NCBI GenBank assembly: GCA_028751875.1
Contig: CM054162.1
Location: 7,380,456-7,444,455 of the forward strand
Direction: 5' to 3'
Source: Rapana venosa
Lineage: Eukaryota; Mollusca; Gastropoda; Neogastropoda; Muricidae
Length of the DNA: 64,000 nt
The first letter of the stretch is position 1. Each line of letters opens with the position of its first letter. Made by a program: the position numbers and the translations under genes. Of this stretch, positions 1 through 12,278 are shown in pieces. A model generated the notes under the pieces. It was not told where the DNA came from. It did no database searches and saw only the letters and a list, made by a program, of their open reading frames with translations.

Positions 1-801
1 TCCTAAGCCTCCCGAGCCGAAGGTTTAAAAAAAAAAGGGGTGTTTTGTACAGCCCCCGTCATTCAGTCTCAATCCTATTTATCCATGTTTTCCATGTGTT
101 TTAAAGTCATTAGAAAAGCACAGTCGGATTCACAACAACCTCGTACCCTGGTTTCGTTATGATGATCTCATTCGAGCATGTGCAGAATTATTTCTGAAAA
201 TCTGAGTTTGGCAAATCATAGAATACTTGTCATCCAGGTGACAAACCCGACTCTATGGAATATGTTCAACAGACTCTAGATGAATGATGAATATGTCAAA
301 GACTCCTATATGAATATGTCAAAAACCCTTAGGAATATGTCATCATCTGCGCCAAATTTTATGCGTCATTTGTGTTCAGTAGTGGGGTGAGTAAGAGGTG
401 CACAACTGATACTGAATAGAGAAGGCATCACGCAACACTGTCAAAGCGGTAGTAGGAGCACTGTAGCGCCTTTCCCGGTTGATGTTTTCCCATTAGCCCG
501 ATACTGTGGGTTGCATGCTCTAAGGGCACAATGGCTGGAAAAAACGTACGTGTAGAAAAAAAACAGCTACAACAAGATGAGTGGTGTGCACAGCTCTTCG
601 AAGTAAATGAAGAAGCAAAAACGAACAAATTAGTCATTACAGTTTGCACTGAGATGCATCCTTCCCTGTCTTGCTTTTGCATTAAATAACAGATGTTAAC
701 AACCGGCTGAGTTTATATGAAATCATGGATATGTCCGTAAGCTTCAAAGGCATTAAAAATCAGACAACTCTTTCCTGATAGATACAAAATATAGATCTCA
801 C
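1..801. other. No recognised gene; probable intron or flank
   Basis: I recognise no domain or repeat here. An open frame starts at the ATG near 531 on the plus strand (about 53 codons, beginning MAGKNVRVEKK), but it has no supporting context. No C2H2 zinc-finger array is visible on the minus strand, where one would be expected if the PRDM9-like gene continued in this direction. Confidence 0.4.
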
Positions 802-929
802 CTTCACCATCCTGGTTTTTTTGTTGTCCCTCTGACTGTCTGCGGAATCTGAGAATTCGATGTCACGGGTTCTGATGTCAGAGTCGGAGCAGGTCAGCTG
901 CTCATGGGTCTCCTCATCTTGGAATGATT
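802..929 (-). CDS. Isolated acidic exon, possibly a post-SET linker of the PRDM9-like gene
   Basis: On the minus strand a 128-nt segment is bounded by a good acceptor (ccactcacag at the 929 side) and a good donor (AAG then gtgaga at the 802 side). It is open in one frame throughout and reads in part SFQDEETHEQLTCSDSDI and RDIEFSDSADSQRDNKK, so it is acidic and polar with no known domain. It lies on the same strand as the PRDM9-like exons and beyond the last SET exon, where vertebrate PRDM9 has a linker before its zinc fingers. Membership of that gene is inference. A GTA|AG structure this clean suggests a real exon, but it could belong to another gene. A plus-strand LINE lies between it and the SET exon. 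Confidence 0.45.
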
Positions 930-1189
930 CTGTGAGTGGAAAAAAACATTACGTAAATGTTTTCATACACAGGCTGATACTGTATTCGTAACTGAGGTCA
1001 CAAAAACATTCAAATCTTCCATACATAAAATTCTTCAAATTATGTGTTCCTTTACCACGTTATTTAACAAACAATTCCTGTTTTGAAAGCATCTGCCGTG
1101 GTTTTGATATATTCTCTGATTATAAGACGGTTTCTTGAGAAATTTCATCGGCTTTTTTCTTTTTCAGTGAAAAAATTTTTAACCAAGTT

Positions 1190-4100
1190 ACATGTGACAC
1201 TATGGTCAGGTCAGAGACTCCCTCTGCTACTGGTAACCATGTAACCCAGTACCACCTGCCACATGTGGGGAGTAAACCCAACCAAAAAATCCGACCTGGA
1301 GAGGGATGGGCTCCGCCAGGTTTGATTTGCCAAGATACACCAATGACAAAGACAGCCAAAATTTCTCCATACCGGATCGGTCGTTCGCCCGGGTTACCAA
1401 GGACCGCGCCTTCTGTTGCTCATCAGGACAATGTCGAAAGTATGCTACTGATGGTAAAACGAAAGCAAAAATTCGTGCCAAAAACAACACCATCATTGGC
1501 AAAATGGAATGTACGGACACTAAGAGCTGCAGGCAAAGTGGAAGAACTGACACATGAGATGTCCAGATATCAAGGCACATCCTTGGGCTCTGCGAAGTCA
1601 GGTGGAAAAAACATGGGAGAACAACGACCCAGGAAGCCACAAATTATACTACAGTGGAAAACGATAAACATGAACAGGGGCGTGGGGTTTCTCGTTCACA
1701 AAGACACGTGAACACCGTCATGAGCTGTCAGCCTGTGCCAGCAGACTTATTACCATCCCCTGAGAGCAACCCCCTTTAACATAACTATAGTACAGGCATA
1801 CGCCCCTACATCAACTGCACAGATGAAGCCGTAGAAGAATTTTATGACCAGCTACAAGAGGTTCTGAATCAAAACCAAGAAAGACATCCTCGTTGTGCAA
1901 GGCGACTGGAACGCCAAGGTAGGAGAAGATGCAGGGGAAAGACTGGGAGGGCGTTTGTGGGCCACATTGAAATAACCAATCAAATGAAAGGGCCCTTGAG
2001 ACTCCGGATTTTGCCAGTAACAACCACCTCCAGCTAGTGAATACACTTGGCCCACACAAGAAATCCAAAAAATGGACATGGCATACCCCAAATGGAGAAC
2101 ACCACAACCAATAGAGTACATCATGGTGAAAGAGGGTTTTTCAGTCTAGCTTTAAAACATCGCACAGACACGAAGTTTTCCAGGAGCAGACATGGGGAGT
2201 GATCATGATCTTGTGATGATGACTTTCCGACTACGTCTAAAGAAAATCCACAAGCGGAACAACATCAGGATCAAAATTTGACCTCGAGAAGCTGAAGGAC
2301 CCAGGGGGTGGGCCCCTATTAGAAATTTTTCAAGCAAGGATAGGTGGAAAGTTTGCAGCACTCACTGTGATAGACTCAGACATAGATACAAATGACGAAT
2401 AGTTTCAAACAGCGGTACTGAAACAGCAAAAAGAGCCCTTTTGGCAAACGCCGACCAGTCAAAAAACCATGGTCCCCACCTAACATCCTAAACTATGGAC
2501 AAGCGTAAGAGTTGAAGAAAAAGAAAAATGAACAAAAGAAAGAGCAGAACAATATAGGCCCGTCAACAAAAAGATCAGGAAGTCCCTGGGCGGAGGCAAA
2601 AAAAGAAATGATCGGGGAACAGTGCCAAGACTGAAGAGAACAACAAGAAAAACAATGCAAAAAAGCATATTTAGGGGGGAAAGAATGGGTAGCACGAAAC
2701 AGAGAAAAGGTTTAACAATCAAGACAAAAATGGAAGTGTCTCACTGACGACCAGTAATTTTGAACCCGATGGACAGAATACTGCTCGACCTGATAACATA
2801 GAACCGCAGGAATCCAGAAGTCCTAATGTAAACCCAAAGCAAAGACACAACAAGTCACCTATCCTCCGAGAAGAAGTGAAACAGCAGTCAATCCTGAAAA
2901 AGGGGAAGTCAGCAGGGCTACAAAAAATTCCAGCTAGTGGTCCAAGCTGGAGGGGAACCATGATCAGCGCCCTACTAAAAACTGCAACAAGATGCAGACA
3001 GGGAAAATGGCCAACACATGGACCAGTCACTCATCACACCTCCCAAGAAAGGAAAAACTACAACAATGCCATAATTACCGCACAATCACCTCATAAGTAC
3101 CCAAGAAGGTCAAGTGAATAATATTGAATAGACGAAGCCACAAGCAAACCATCAGCTGAGGAAAAAAGCAGGTTCAGAGAGGCCAGCACAACAAACAGAT
3201 ATGCAAAACCCCAAATACTAATGAGCGGACCTTCAACATCAACAAGAAACCCTTTTCCACGTATTTACGTTTTAAGAAGGGATTTTACAGGGTGTGGCCC
3301 TGCAGCTTTGTGGGGAACCCTGATTGTACAGCATCAATGCAAAACCCGATCAGAGTCATCAAACAGCCCGTACACGAGGCCACCAGTGCAGTGTACTAAA
3401 AACAACACATTGAAAGTTTCGAACAACAGTTTTGGGGTAAGCAGGGGGTCTATCTCACCCACTCTTTTAACTTTTCCTTGAGAGAATCATGGATGCACGG
3501 AACAAACATGAAGGTCAGTCAGCATTGGGGCAGAACGATCACAAACCTCCGCTTCGCAGATGACTTGATGGAATAGCAGATCAGAAAAAGACTTGCCAGC
3601 CTAAAAAACACCTTTAATAAGGGCCCCAAACATCGGCAGGAAATCAGTGCAGAGAAACCCAAAATGATGACTATAACACCACGGCATAGCCCCGATACAG
3701 GTTAATGACCAGAAGCTGGAAACAGTTTCAAACTTCAAGTACCCGGGGCCAATTTTATCCGACCAGGATCCAAGCCAGAAGTAGTATGCAGGACTGCACA
3801 GACAATAACAGCTTGTAAAACTAAACACCATCTGGAGAGATAAAAAATTTTCACATTATCCAAGATCAGAATGCGCCCCTTGTCATACCCCTAATTTTGA
3901 TGCCTGTAATCAGGACCCTGACTGCAATTGGAGAGAAGGGGTACAGGCCCGTGGAGATGAATGCTTCGGAGACTCTTGGCAAATCCCCCTCAAAGACCAA
4001 AATAAGCAACGAAAGCGTGCATAACAGATCCAGCAAACCATTGGACCCTATAGAACCCTTTAACGATCGTGAAAAAGCGTAAACTAACTGGTATGGCATG

Positions 4101-4332
4101 TCCAAGATCCCAAGAATTACCAAGACGTTTGCAGGCAACTGCCAGGGGGAAGAAAAAGAGGCAGACAAGGAAGAGCTGGGAGGGTAAAAATCAGTGAATG
4201 GACAAGGCCTAAGAACTCAACAAACCCTGAGACAGGCAGAACAGAGAGAGGATTGGAGGGAACTGGTTGCTGAGTCTTTGAGGGTGCCCCCACGGTCGTC
4301 AGACTACGGGACAGATAGATAGATAGATAGAC
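1190..4332 (+). mobile_element. RTE-type LINE, coding region full of indels, GATA tail
   Basis: Degenerate non-LTR retrotransposon in which an apurinic-like endonuclease precedes a reverse transcriptase. Endonuclease signatures are WNVRTLRAAGKVEELTHEM (about 1505-1560), GVGFLVHKDT (about 1680-1710) and GDWNAKVGEDA (about 1899-1931). A reverse-transcriptase motif LRFADDL, with the catalytic Asp pair, is at about 3549-3569. The C-terminal basic tail is at about 4070-4310. The element ends in a short (gata)n run at 4313-4332, as RTE-type elements typically end in a short tandem repeat. The frame shifts every 50-200 nt. Copy B carries a clean version of the last 340 nt (20386-20728), so some shifts here may be consensus errors. 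The 5' end is not clear; 1190-1390 may be an older, separate repeat. Confidence 0.8.
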
Positions 4333-4582
4333 ATGTGACACATAAATACCGAGCAGTTACCAGTTCCTGAAAATTTTGGACACACTATTATACCATATAC
4401 CGTGAATGACAACAACTGCGCAAACACATCAAATTGGATAATTCAAACTTCTACACTTCATCACGACTGACAGTCACATGTTACCGAAAAAAATTTAAAG
4501 CTCTGACAATCAGCGACATTCCTGATCAGTCTTACAAGTGAAAAAAACGAACCCATTTCACAGTGTCAAAGAAATACACAAC

Positions 4583-4754
4583 CATGTTGGACAGCAACGA
4601 ATCGTCTTTTTTCTTGGGTTCATCTTCCTCCTCCCCGTATTATGCCGACAGTTCCTTTCCGTACCTCTGCCGTATACCACACCAGGACCTCAGTGCCGAG
4701 GCTACAAGGAACACACACAGTCCACACAAGCGTTGACACGTGATAGTCCAGTGC
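4583..4754 (-). CDS. PRDM9: PRDM9-like exon: C-terminal SET segment plus acidic/basic tail
   Basis: On the minus strand, after acceptor cgctcacttcag, the exon encodes GTEVLVWY followed, in a shifted frame, by RYGKEL and then EEEDEPKKKDDSLLSNM. In human PRDM9 the matching segment runs E-LLVWYG--YGQELGI, and the Tyr of VWY corresponds to catalytic Tyr357, so that residue is kept. Frame breaks occur next to VWY (about 4671-4674) and after YGKEL (about 4640-4647), where the alternative frame gives GI as in vertebrates. The donor is ATG followed by gttgtg. The N-terminal third (4700-4754) matches the family poorly. Copy B is identical. Confidence 0.72.
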
Positions 4755-6293
4755 CTGAAGTGAGCGGACGCTATAACATCTAGAGCTTCGAACCCACGTT
4801 CTGACAGACTCTGGGGCAGGGGCACGTTTCGAGCCTCTGCCTGAGGAGTCTGACTAAGAGGCCTTCCTTGGAGTTTTACATTGCAACGCTTTTGGAGTTG
4901 AAGGTTTATGGAGTAGGTCGTTGAGGGACGTTGTGGTGGACGCCAACCTGGGTGGGCGAAATCACTCAGTCTGGGCTCCGCGACTAGAGCAGATACTAAC
5001 TTCAGAATAGGGTTTATAGGCGAGTCATGAGCATGTCGCTCGGAAAAAGGCAACCAATGCACACAAGCAAAGCCACCCCAGCAGCAGTGCAATGCTGGTG
5101 GGGGCCCACGACGCCTGACACAGAGGGCATTCCCTGTAGACTCCGACCCTGGGTATATGCGACATAACGAACTGGTATGCTGGCGGGGGCGGCGAGATTG
5201 AAATGAGAGGCATGAAAACAGCAAGACAATGAGCTCACAGAAATGAGGCAGCACAAAACAAAATACCAAATCGGATACTGTCACCATTCCCCATAAACAA
5301 GGTTTAAATACTACCAACAGCCCATTTACCAAATAAAGGAGACTCTAAATCGAAGGTCGATGTGACATGCGCCAAAAAACCCCACATCCACCATTCACGA
5401 AGTGAAAGGTCAACCCTGAGTTAACTGGATAGGTCTACTTGAAACCTACCCTGCATGCACCCTGCTTATGGAGAGGGATGGCTCCGTCAAGTTCCAATGC
5501 TCCCACGACACCTAACTGAAAAAATCAGGGCAGTGCTCCAAAGACCCCTGCTGAAGTTGAGGGGGAAATCAAGTGTAGAATTCAAGCCAGGTCGCATGAC
5601 ATAATTATGGCTACAGCAGAGGGTACAACGGCGCTGTTTCTGCGTTTGTTTGGGGCGTTAACAGGGACACCATATGTGCCCATCTGGGCAATAAATGTTA
5701 AGACAGCTTCCAGTTTGAAGTTTCCAGCACTGATGCATTGTGAGTGTGTGAGTGTGTGTTGTTGTGTGTGTGAGTGTGTGTGTGTGTGTGTTTGTGTGAG
5801 TGTGTGTGTGGGTGCGTGCGTTATGCCCCGTGGGGGGGTTGTGTGTTGTTTTGTGTGTGTTTGGTACTGTCAGTCACTATATCACAGCAATAATAATCAC
5901 TTCACATTATTTAATTACCTGTATATCACAGTGGGACTCTGTAGTAACCCCTCCCCACAGTGTGGTAGTCCTGTCAAATCACAATATCAAACAACAAAAT
6001 AATGACTCACATATTTATTTACCTGTATATCACAGTGGGCTCTGTAAAACCTCTCCATAGTGTTAGTAGTCCGTCAGACCACTATATCACAACAATTTTT
6101 TAAATTTTAATGGACAGTATTTTATTTACGTTGTATAGCACAGTGAGCTCTGGAGTAAACATCTACCCAGTATTGGTAGCCTGCAGTCACTATATCACAG
6201 CAATAATAAGGCCACATTATTAATTACCTGTATATCACAGTTGGGCTCTGTATAAACCTCCCAACGAGTGTTTGGTAGCTGTCAGTCAAAAAA

Positions 6294-6324
<31 letters not shown>

Positions 6325-7602
6325 GAATGTATGAATTTAATATAGCGGTTTGGAATCTTGTATAAGCACCAAATCAAAGCGCTCAGATGACCTTTTTTAT
6401 CGAGGGATAATGGAATAACACTCGTGTGCTTTTTTACATTTACTCTCCGTGTGTATGCGCTTTTGTAAATTTTGTCATTTGTTCCCACCGGCATACAATG
6501 GCCTACTCTTTCGAAAAGCGGAACAGAATTTAACGTGTACGCATAATGTTCTGCATGCGTTCGCACACGGGGCCTCGGTTTATAGTCTCATCCGAAGAAT
6601 AATAATGAAAATAATTTAGCAATAATAACGACTCCCATTATTTAATTACCTGTATATCGCAGTGAGTTCTGTAGTAAACCTCCCCACAGTGATGGTAGTC
6701 TGTCAGTCACTACATCACAGCAATAATAATGACTCATATTATTTATTTACCTGTATATCACTGTGGGCTCTGTAGTAAACCTATCCACAGTGTTGGTAGG
6801 CTGTCAGTCACTACATCACAGCAATAATAATGACTCACATTATTTAATTATCTGTATATCACAGTGTAGTAAACCTCTCCACAGTGATGGTAGGCTGTCA
6901 GTCACTACATCACAGCAATAATAATGACTCACATTATTTAATTATCTGTATATCACAGTGAGCTCTGTAGTAAAACCTCCCCACAGTAGTTGGTAGGCTG
7001 TCAGTCCACTATATCACAGCAATAAGAATGGACCTCACATTATTTAATTACCTGTATATCACAGTGGGCTCTGTAGTAAACTCCCACATTGTGGAGGCCC
7101 GTCCAGTACTAAATATCACAGCAATAATAATCATCCCATTATAATTTACCTGTAGATCACAGTGGCCTCTGTAGTAAACCTCCCCACAGTGTTGTAGGGA
7201 CGCGTCACACTATATCACAGCAATAATAAACCCTCCCCACTCCACATTATTTAATTACCTGTATATCACAGTGGCTCTGTAGTAAAACCTCCCCACAAGT
7301 GTTTGGTAGGACCGTCACTTCTGTTCAGCCTGTCTGGCACAGTTCACGTATCTCATCCAGTTGGCTGTCTTGCATCTTTGCATCCACAAAGTAACTGTAC
7401 CTTACGTCTGTGCAAATCTGTGTTGACATATTCTAACATTGATAAAGTTTTAATACAACGATGATGTATTGGATATAAATCATTTCTTTAGCTCCTGTTA
7501 TCTATTGCATATATCAAATCAACAAAGAAGATTACACGAATCTTTGGCACTGAATTTATTGCCGAAAAGAGATGAAGCACACACAAAGCGACATACAGAC
7601 AA

Positions 7603-7635
<33 letters not shown>

Positions 7636-7661
7636 TAGAGAGAAGAGGAGAGAGAGAGAGA

Positions 7662-7700
<39 letters not shown>

Positions 7701-7752
7701 GAAGAGAGAGAGAGAAAAGAGAGAGATAAGAGAGAGAGAGAAAGAGAGAGAG

Positions 7753-7811
<59 letters not shown>

Positions 7812-10800
7812 CCTGCCCACAGAACAGACAAAGCAATGTTATCACAGGACCGTCCAAGCCAAAAATCACCTGGCAATAACTTACGTACCAGAAGTATTAG
7901 AAGAAATTGTCCACAATATCCAGTGAAAATAGCCACTAACATTCAGTTATTACCTATAGAAGTTTATGGAGTTCCTGACTCTGAAGCGAATTAAAGAGAG
8001 ATTACCTGTCTATGCCTAGCATTGTTTAGAAAAATAAACTATGAAATATGATAATGAAATACTAAGGCAACCCATTGTTCAATTGCGTTTGAGTACTGAA
8101 CCCATGATACTGCTGTATAACTAAGGCTACTATCAGGAGTTTCTAGGAGAATGAACGAAAAATGATTAACCTGGCAAAGAGTGACACATAAACAGCCCAC
8201 CTGTACAGCATGCAGCAACTAACACTGCGGTTACACGAGTTTTACCGCCAGCAGTATCCCGAGGAATGAGCTATGTCCGGTCAGGTGACACGACGTCCCG
8301 TAAGGTCCCAAGCGTAACGGGAGGGAAAAACTGGGTGGCAAACACTCCTAGTCCAGCGTTGGGGATCACTGACTCCTTTCACCCACAGACCTGGGGCAAA
8401 GTCTTCATGGCTCTCTGTGATCAGGTCGTTTCTTTTCTCCACCAGAAATAATCCAAGCGCAGTGATTTTCTGCTCGTTTGTTTTCGGGAAAAAATACTGT
8501 ACATGTAATCTGAAACAGTTTTCCGACTTAAAATTAAAAATTAACTCAGTCACGCATGGAGCATCTTTCTAAAGTATAATCGAGTCAATTCTTTTTTTTT
8601 TCATAAACTGTACACGACCTGAACATAATTATATATATATAAAATTGTGGAATACAGTTTCAATCTCCAGAGCATTAACCTTAGTTTTCACTTCATATGC
8701 AAGCGGTCTCATCTCCTGTACCCAAGGTATCATTAATATTTTTAGCAAATGTAATGCTTATCAAAATAAACGTTCCCCTAGGACATAAAACTTTTTAATA
8801 TACATTCGAATTCAAAATTCTTTTTCTTTCAAAGACAATAAATACAGGACTCGTGGTGCTTTTTTGTTTACATCCTATTCCCCTGTGCAATGCATGTTGT
8901 AAATTGAGTTATCTGTTTCTGCCACAGCCACACAATGGCCTACATTCACGGGCAAGTTTATATCAATTTTTTTTTTTCTCGTTTATCCCCCTAAGCTAAA
9001 GCTTCGAGGTTCACAAATGAATGCGATTTGTATATGCAACCGTTTTTATCCTTACGTAAGGTAGACTCCTTCCCAACAACGGATATATCATTAAATTGCT
9101 ATTGGTTGCATGACTGTGTAAAAATGAGTTGAGTGCAAATCGCTTTGATTAGTCTGAGCAACATACAGCGCAATACAATCCATTTATTATTAATATATAT
9201 CTCAAATAAAAAAGTGAGTGGGAAAAGTCGAAGATATAGGCATGTATCTCTAACATTTGTATTCTGTTCTAATTGAGATCTAAAAGAAATACGTAAAATT
9301 CTTTCTCCTCTTTCCTTCTTCTTCTTGTTTTCTTTTACAGAAGGAAAAATATCAAATTCTAGAACTTGACAGTGTTTCATATCATATTTCTGTGAAACCA
9401 GTTTTCTTTCTAAGCAATGTTTTAACAGAAGCCCGTGATATTTGTGACCACCTTACAGGAGTGTCCTCCACCACATGCAAAGGACCATTATGTTTTTAAT
9501 AGGAAAAGAACAGTCTCCTTGGATGGAACTCCAGATCACAAACGAACTCCTCACAATCTGGCACAACAATATTTTATGTATTTTAAGCATCTAGGCCCAA
9601 ACATACGTTTAAACAAAAAACTAGTGCTATAATCTTAGTAACCTCTGAATTGGCTTCTTTGGTCAAAACAATCTCTTACTGGCAAAACAACACAGATTCG
9701 TAGTTACTATTACATGTTTACACAACTTTGTAGTTAACATCTACATGACTAAAAACAAAAGTGTTTATTAATGAATTATTCTCGATTTCACATCCACTCT
9801 CTAGCTATGGTAAGAACTTTTCCTTCTCTTCATGTGCCAAGGTCTGTTGCAGACATCGGCGATCATGGCCCTTTAACCATTCTCTCTGTGCAGTTCTCCC
9901 GATGAGTTTCATTGTTGGGGATTCATTCCTCGTTGCGTAGACGTATTCAGAACTGTCTTGTGTTCTTTGTGCGTTTGTCTTCCTCTTCTTTGGTACCTAC
10001 AAATCTTTCCACACATATTTGCTTTTCTATTCCATCAGCTCAGTTTAATGTGCCAAAAAAACTGTAGTTGTCTTTTTCTGAATGGTTTTGAGTAAGGGTC
10101 TTTGTACCCGCATTTCCATGACTTCTTCGTTTGACTTCTTTCACTCCATGATATTCTCATAAATTCCTTCTGATAAACACATTTCTGCTGACTTCAAGTC
10201 TTCTTTCGAGGTCGATTGTCAGCGTGAACTTTCCAATTCCCGTAATCCGTGATGCGGCTACCTAAAGGTGGGTGGAAAAACGGTTACATGCGAACAAAAA
10301 ATCTCACCATAAGGGTAAACCTCGGATCTCTAGCGAGAACGAAAAGAAGAAGAAAAAAAAAGAACTCGAAAATCACAAGATTTATTACACTGAATAATTG
10401 TTCCTAAGACCCAGACTGTTAAGTTTTATGACTAAGGCTGTTGGTTCTTTGCCTCTCGCACAGTTGAAGTGGCTCAGATCTTACTTTTGGTAACACACAC
10501 ACCATCATATGAACGTAAGACATTACTATGTCCTGTTAAAGCAACATATAAAATTTCGTCCCGTCGTTTGGGAACTTCCAGTTTTCATGTAGTTCACTTC
10601 TTCCATCTCAGAAGAGTACACACGTCGTTCTTCTTTGGTTTCTCTGCTGTCTGTCCTGGTCTTCCTCTTGTTCGAACCACCTAGATTCCTGAACAAATCC
10701 AAAATAATGCAATACAGCTACTTCTGTTACTTTACTGTTGAACTCGTAGCAGAAATAAGTTCTGATTCTAAATCATTTACACACCGGAATCATTGAAATT

Positions 10801-12168
10801 TGCGTCTTTTTTTGCGTTCTGTTAAAAGACGCCTGCTTAAGTCCTATGCATGCACTGTTTAGAAAGAAGCAAAATGTGACAGACACTGTGGGGGCAGTGT
10901 TTTAAGCACTGAGTTACTCACTGGAAGATCATTGCCTTCAATCACATCATAGGCAAGGATGTTGTGTGTTGGGGGGGGGGGGGGGGGGGTAGAGGAAAAT
11001 GGGGTTACCCTGGATTTCTAACCATACAGATTTTTCTTGGGCTAACTGTACAAGAAGGACTGGGGTCCACACAGCAATCATTATTCCTTCTGACAACTGT
11101 GCCTTTGTAAAAGTTGTGTTTTGAGAAAATCGCAATGCTAATAGTTTACTAAGTTAGGACAAAAAAGCGCATGGATTAAAGGGGAAAAAAAAAAAAAACC
11201 AACAACGGGCCTCCCTCTACATACACCCAGCGAATCAAAAATTATTTGTGGAGACTGGGGCTTATAAAATTATGATGAAGTATGGACTGATCTGTGTAAA
11301 AGATAAGAGAACACAGAAAGATCAGGAAAAAAAAGAAAAAAAGAAATATGTGAAAGAAAAGGGTCGATTTCTAGCAAAATAAATTCCAGAAAATGGGAAT
11401 ACAACTCATACCGATAGAGCCCGACGTATCCTAACCAGAAGAAACTAGCTAGATAACTAATATTACAGGTGGAAGAAATTACCTGTTCTTAAGATAAACG
11501 TTTCCTCAAGAAAAGATTTATGTAAAGATTAAGAGTAGCTGCTGTTAACAATGTAGATGAAATGAATAAGTATTAGTAGCAGGTGTTTTCATTATTGTTT
11601 ATTAGGCACATACATGTGTAAAGTTTCAAGCAATATCAAAACAAGACAAAGAAAGTGCCTAAAAGCCAATACAGAGTATGGCTATGTTAAGCCCAACGAA
11701 ACATTGTAGACGTTTAACTTTGAAACAAGCAAAGATGCAAGAACAAATTAGTTTATGACCGAGAATAAAACTGACTTTAATACCAGAGATCATTGGCAAG
11801 TACCGTTGTGTACTCATGTATGTGCACACACAACACGCGCGCGCGCGCGCGCAAACACACACACCAACACACACACACACACTCACACACCGAGTTGCCT
11901 GTGCGACGTGACTGTTGCTGACGGAGGACGGAATGGCGGACGCCATGGCTTTGGCCCTGATAGTCAGAAATAAAGGTTTAAAATGTTGAAAGAAGTAAAC
12001 ATATAAACACAAACCTGGAATGCAAGAAACAAACTAAACAATACACAAATCAACCCAAATCTATACATTACTTCCACGTGATGAAAGCAACATGATAGGT
12101 AGGCTCAATCAGATCACATACTTCTTAATATACACAACGGTTTCAGAGAGTGAGAGGATAGATAAGAG

Positions 12169-12202
<34 letters not shown>

Positions 12203-12230
12203 TAAACTAAAGACAAGGAGAGAGAGAGAA

Positions 12231-12278
<48 letters not shown>

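Noticed and set aside
4640..5332. Longest conventional open frame (230 codons, minus strand), repeated at 21036-21728
   Set aside because: Its last 30 codons overlap the real SET exon but mostly in the wrong frame, and the rest runs through an intron and a dispersed repeat. It repeats only because copies A and B are near-identical.
7488..7994. Arg/Glu-rich and Leu/Ser-rich open frames (also 12109-12393, 23898-24404, 28480-28806)
   Set aside because: They are translations of GA/CT microsatellites.
9435..9632. Plus-strand open frame reading CPPPHAKDHYV
   Set aside because: At first it looked knuckle-like, but the minus strand of the same stretch carries the better match (GPLHVVEDTPV) and lies on the strand of all other exons.
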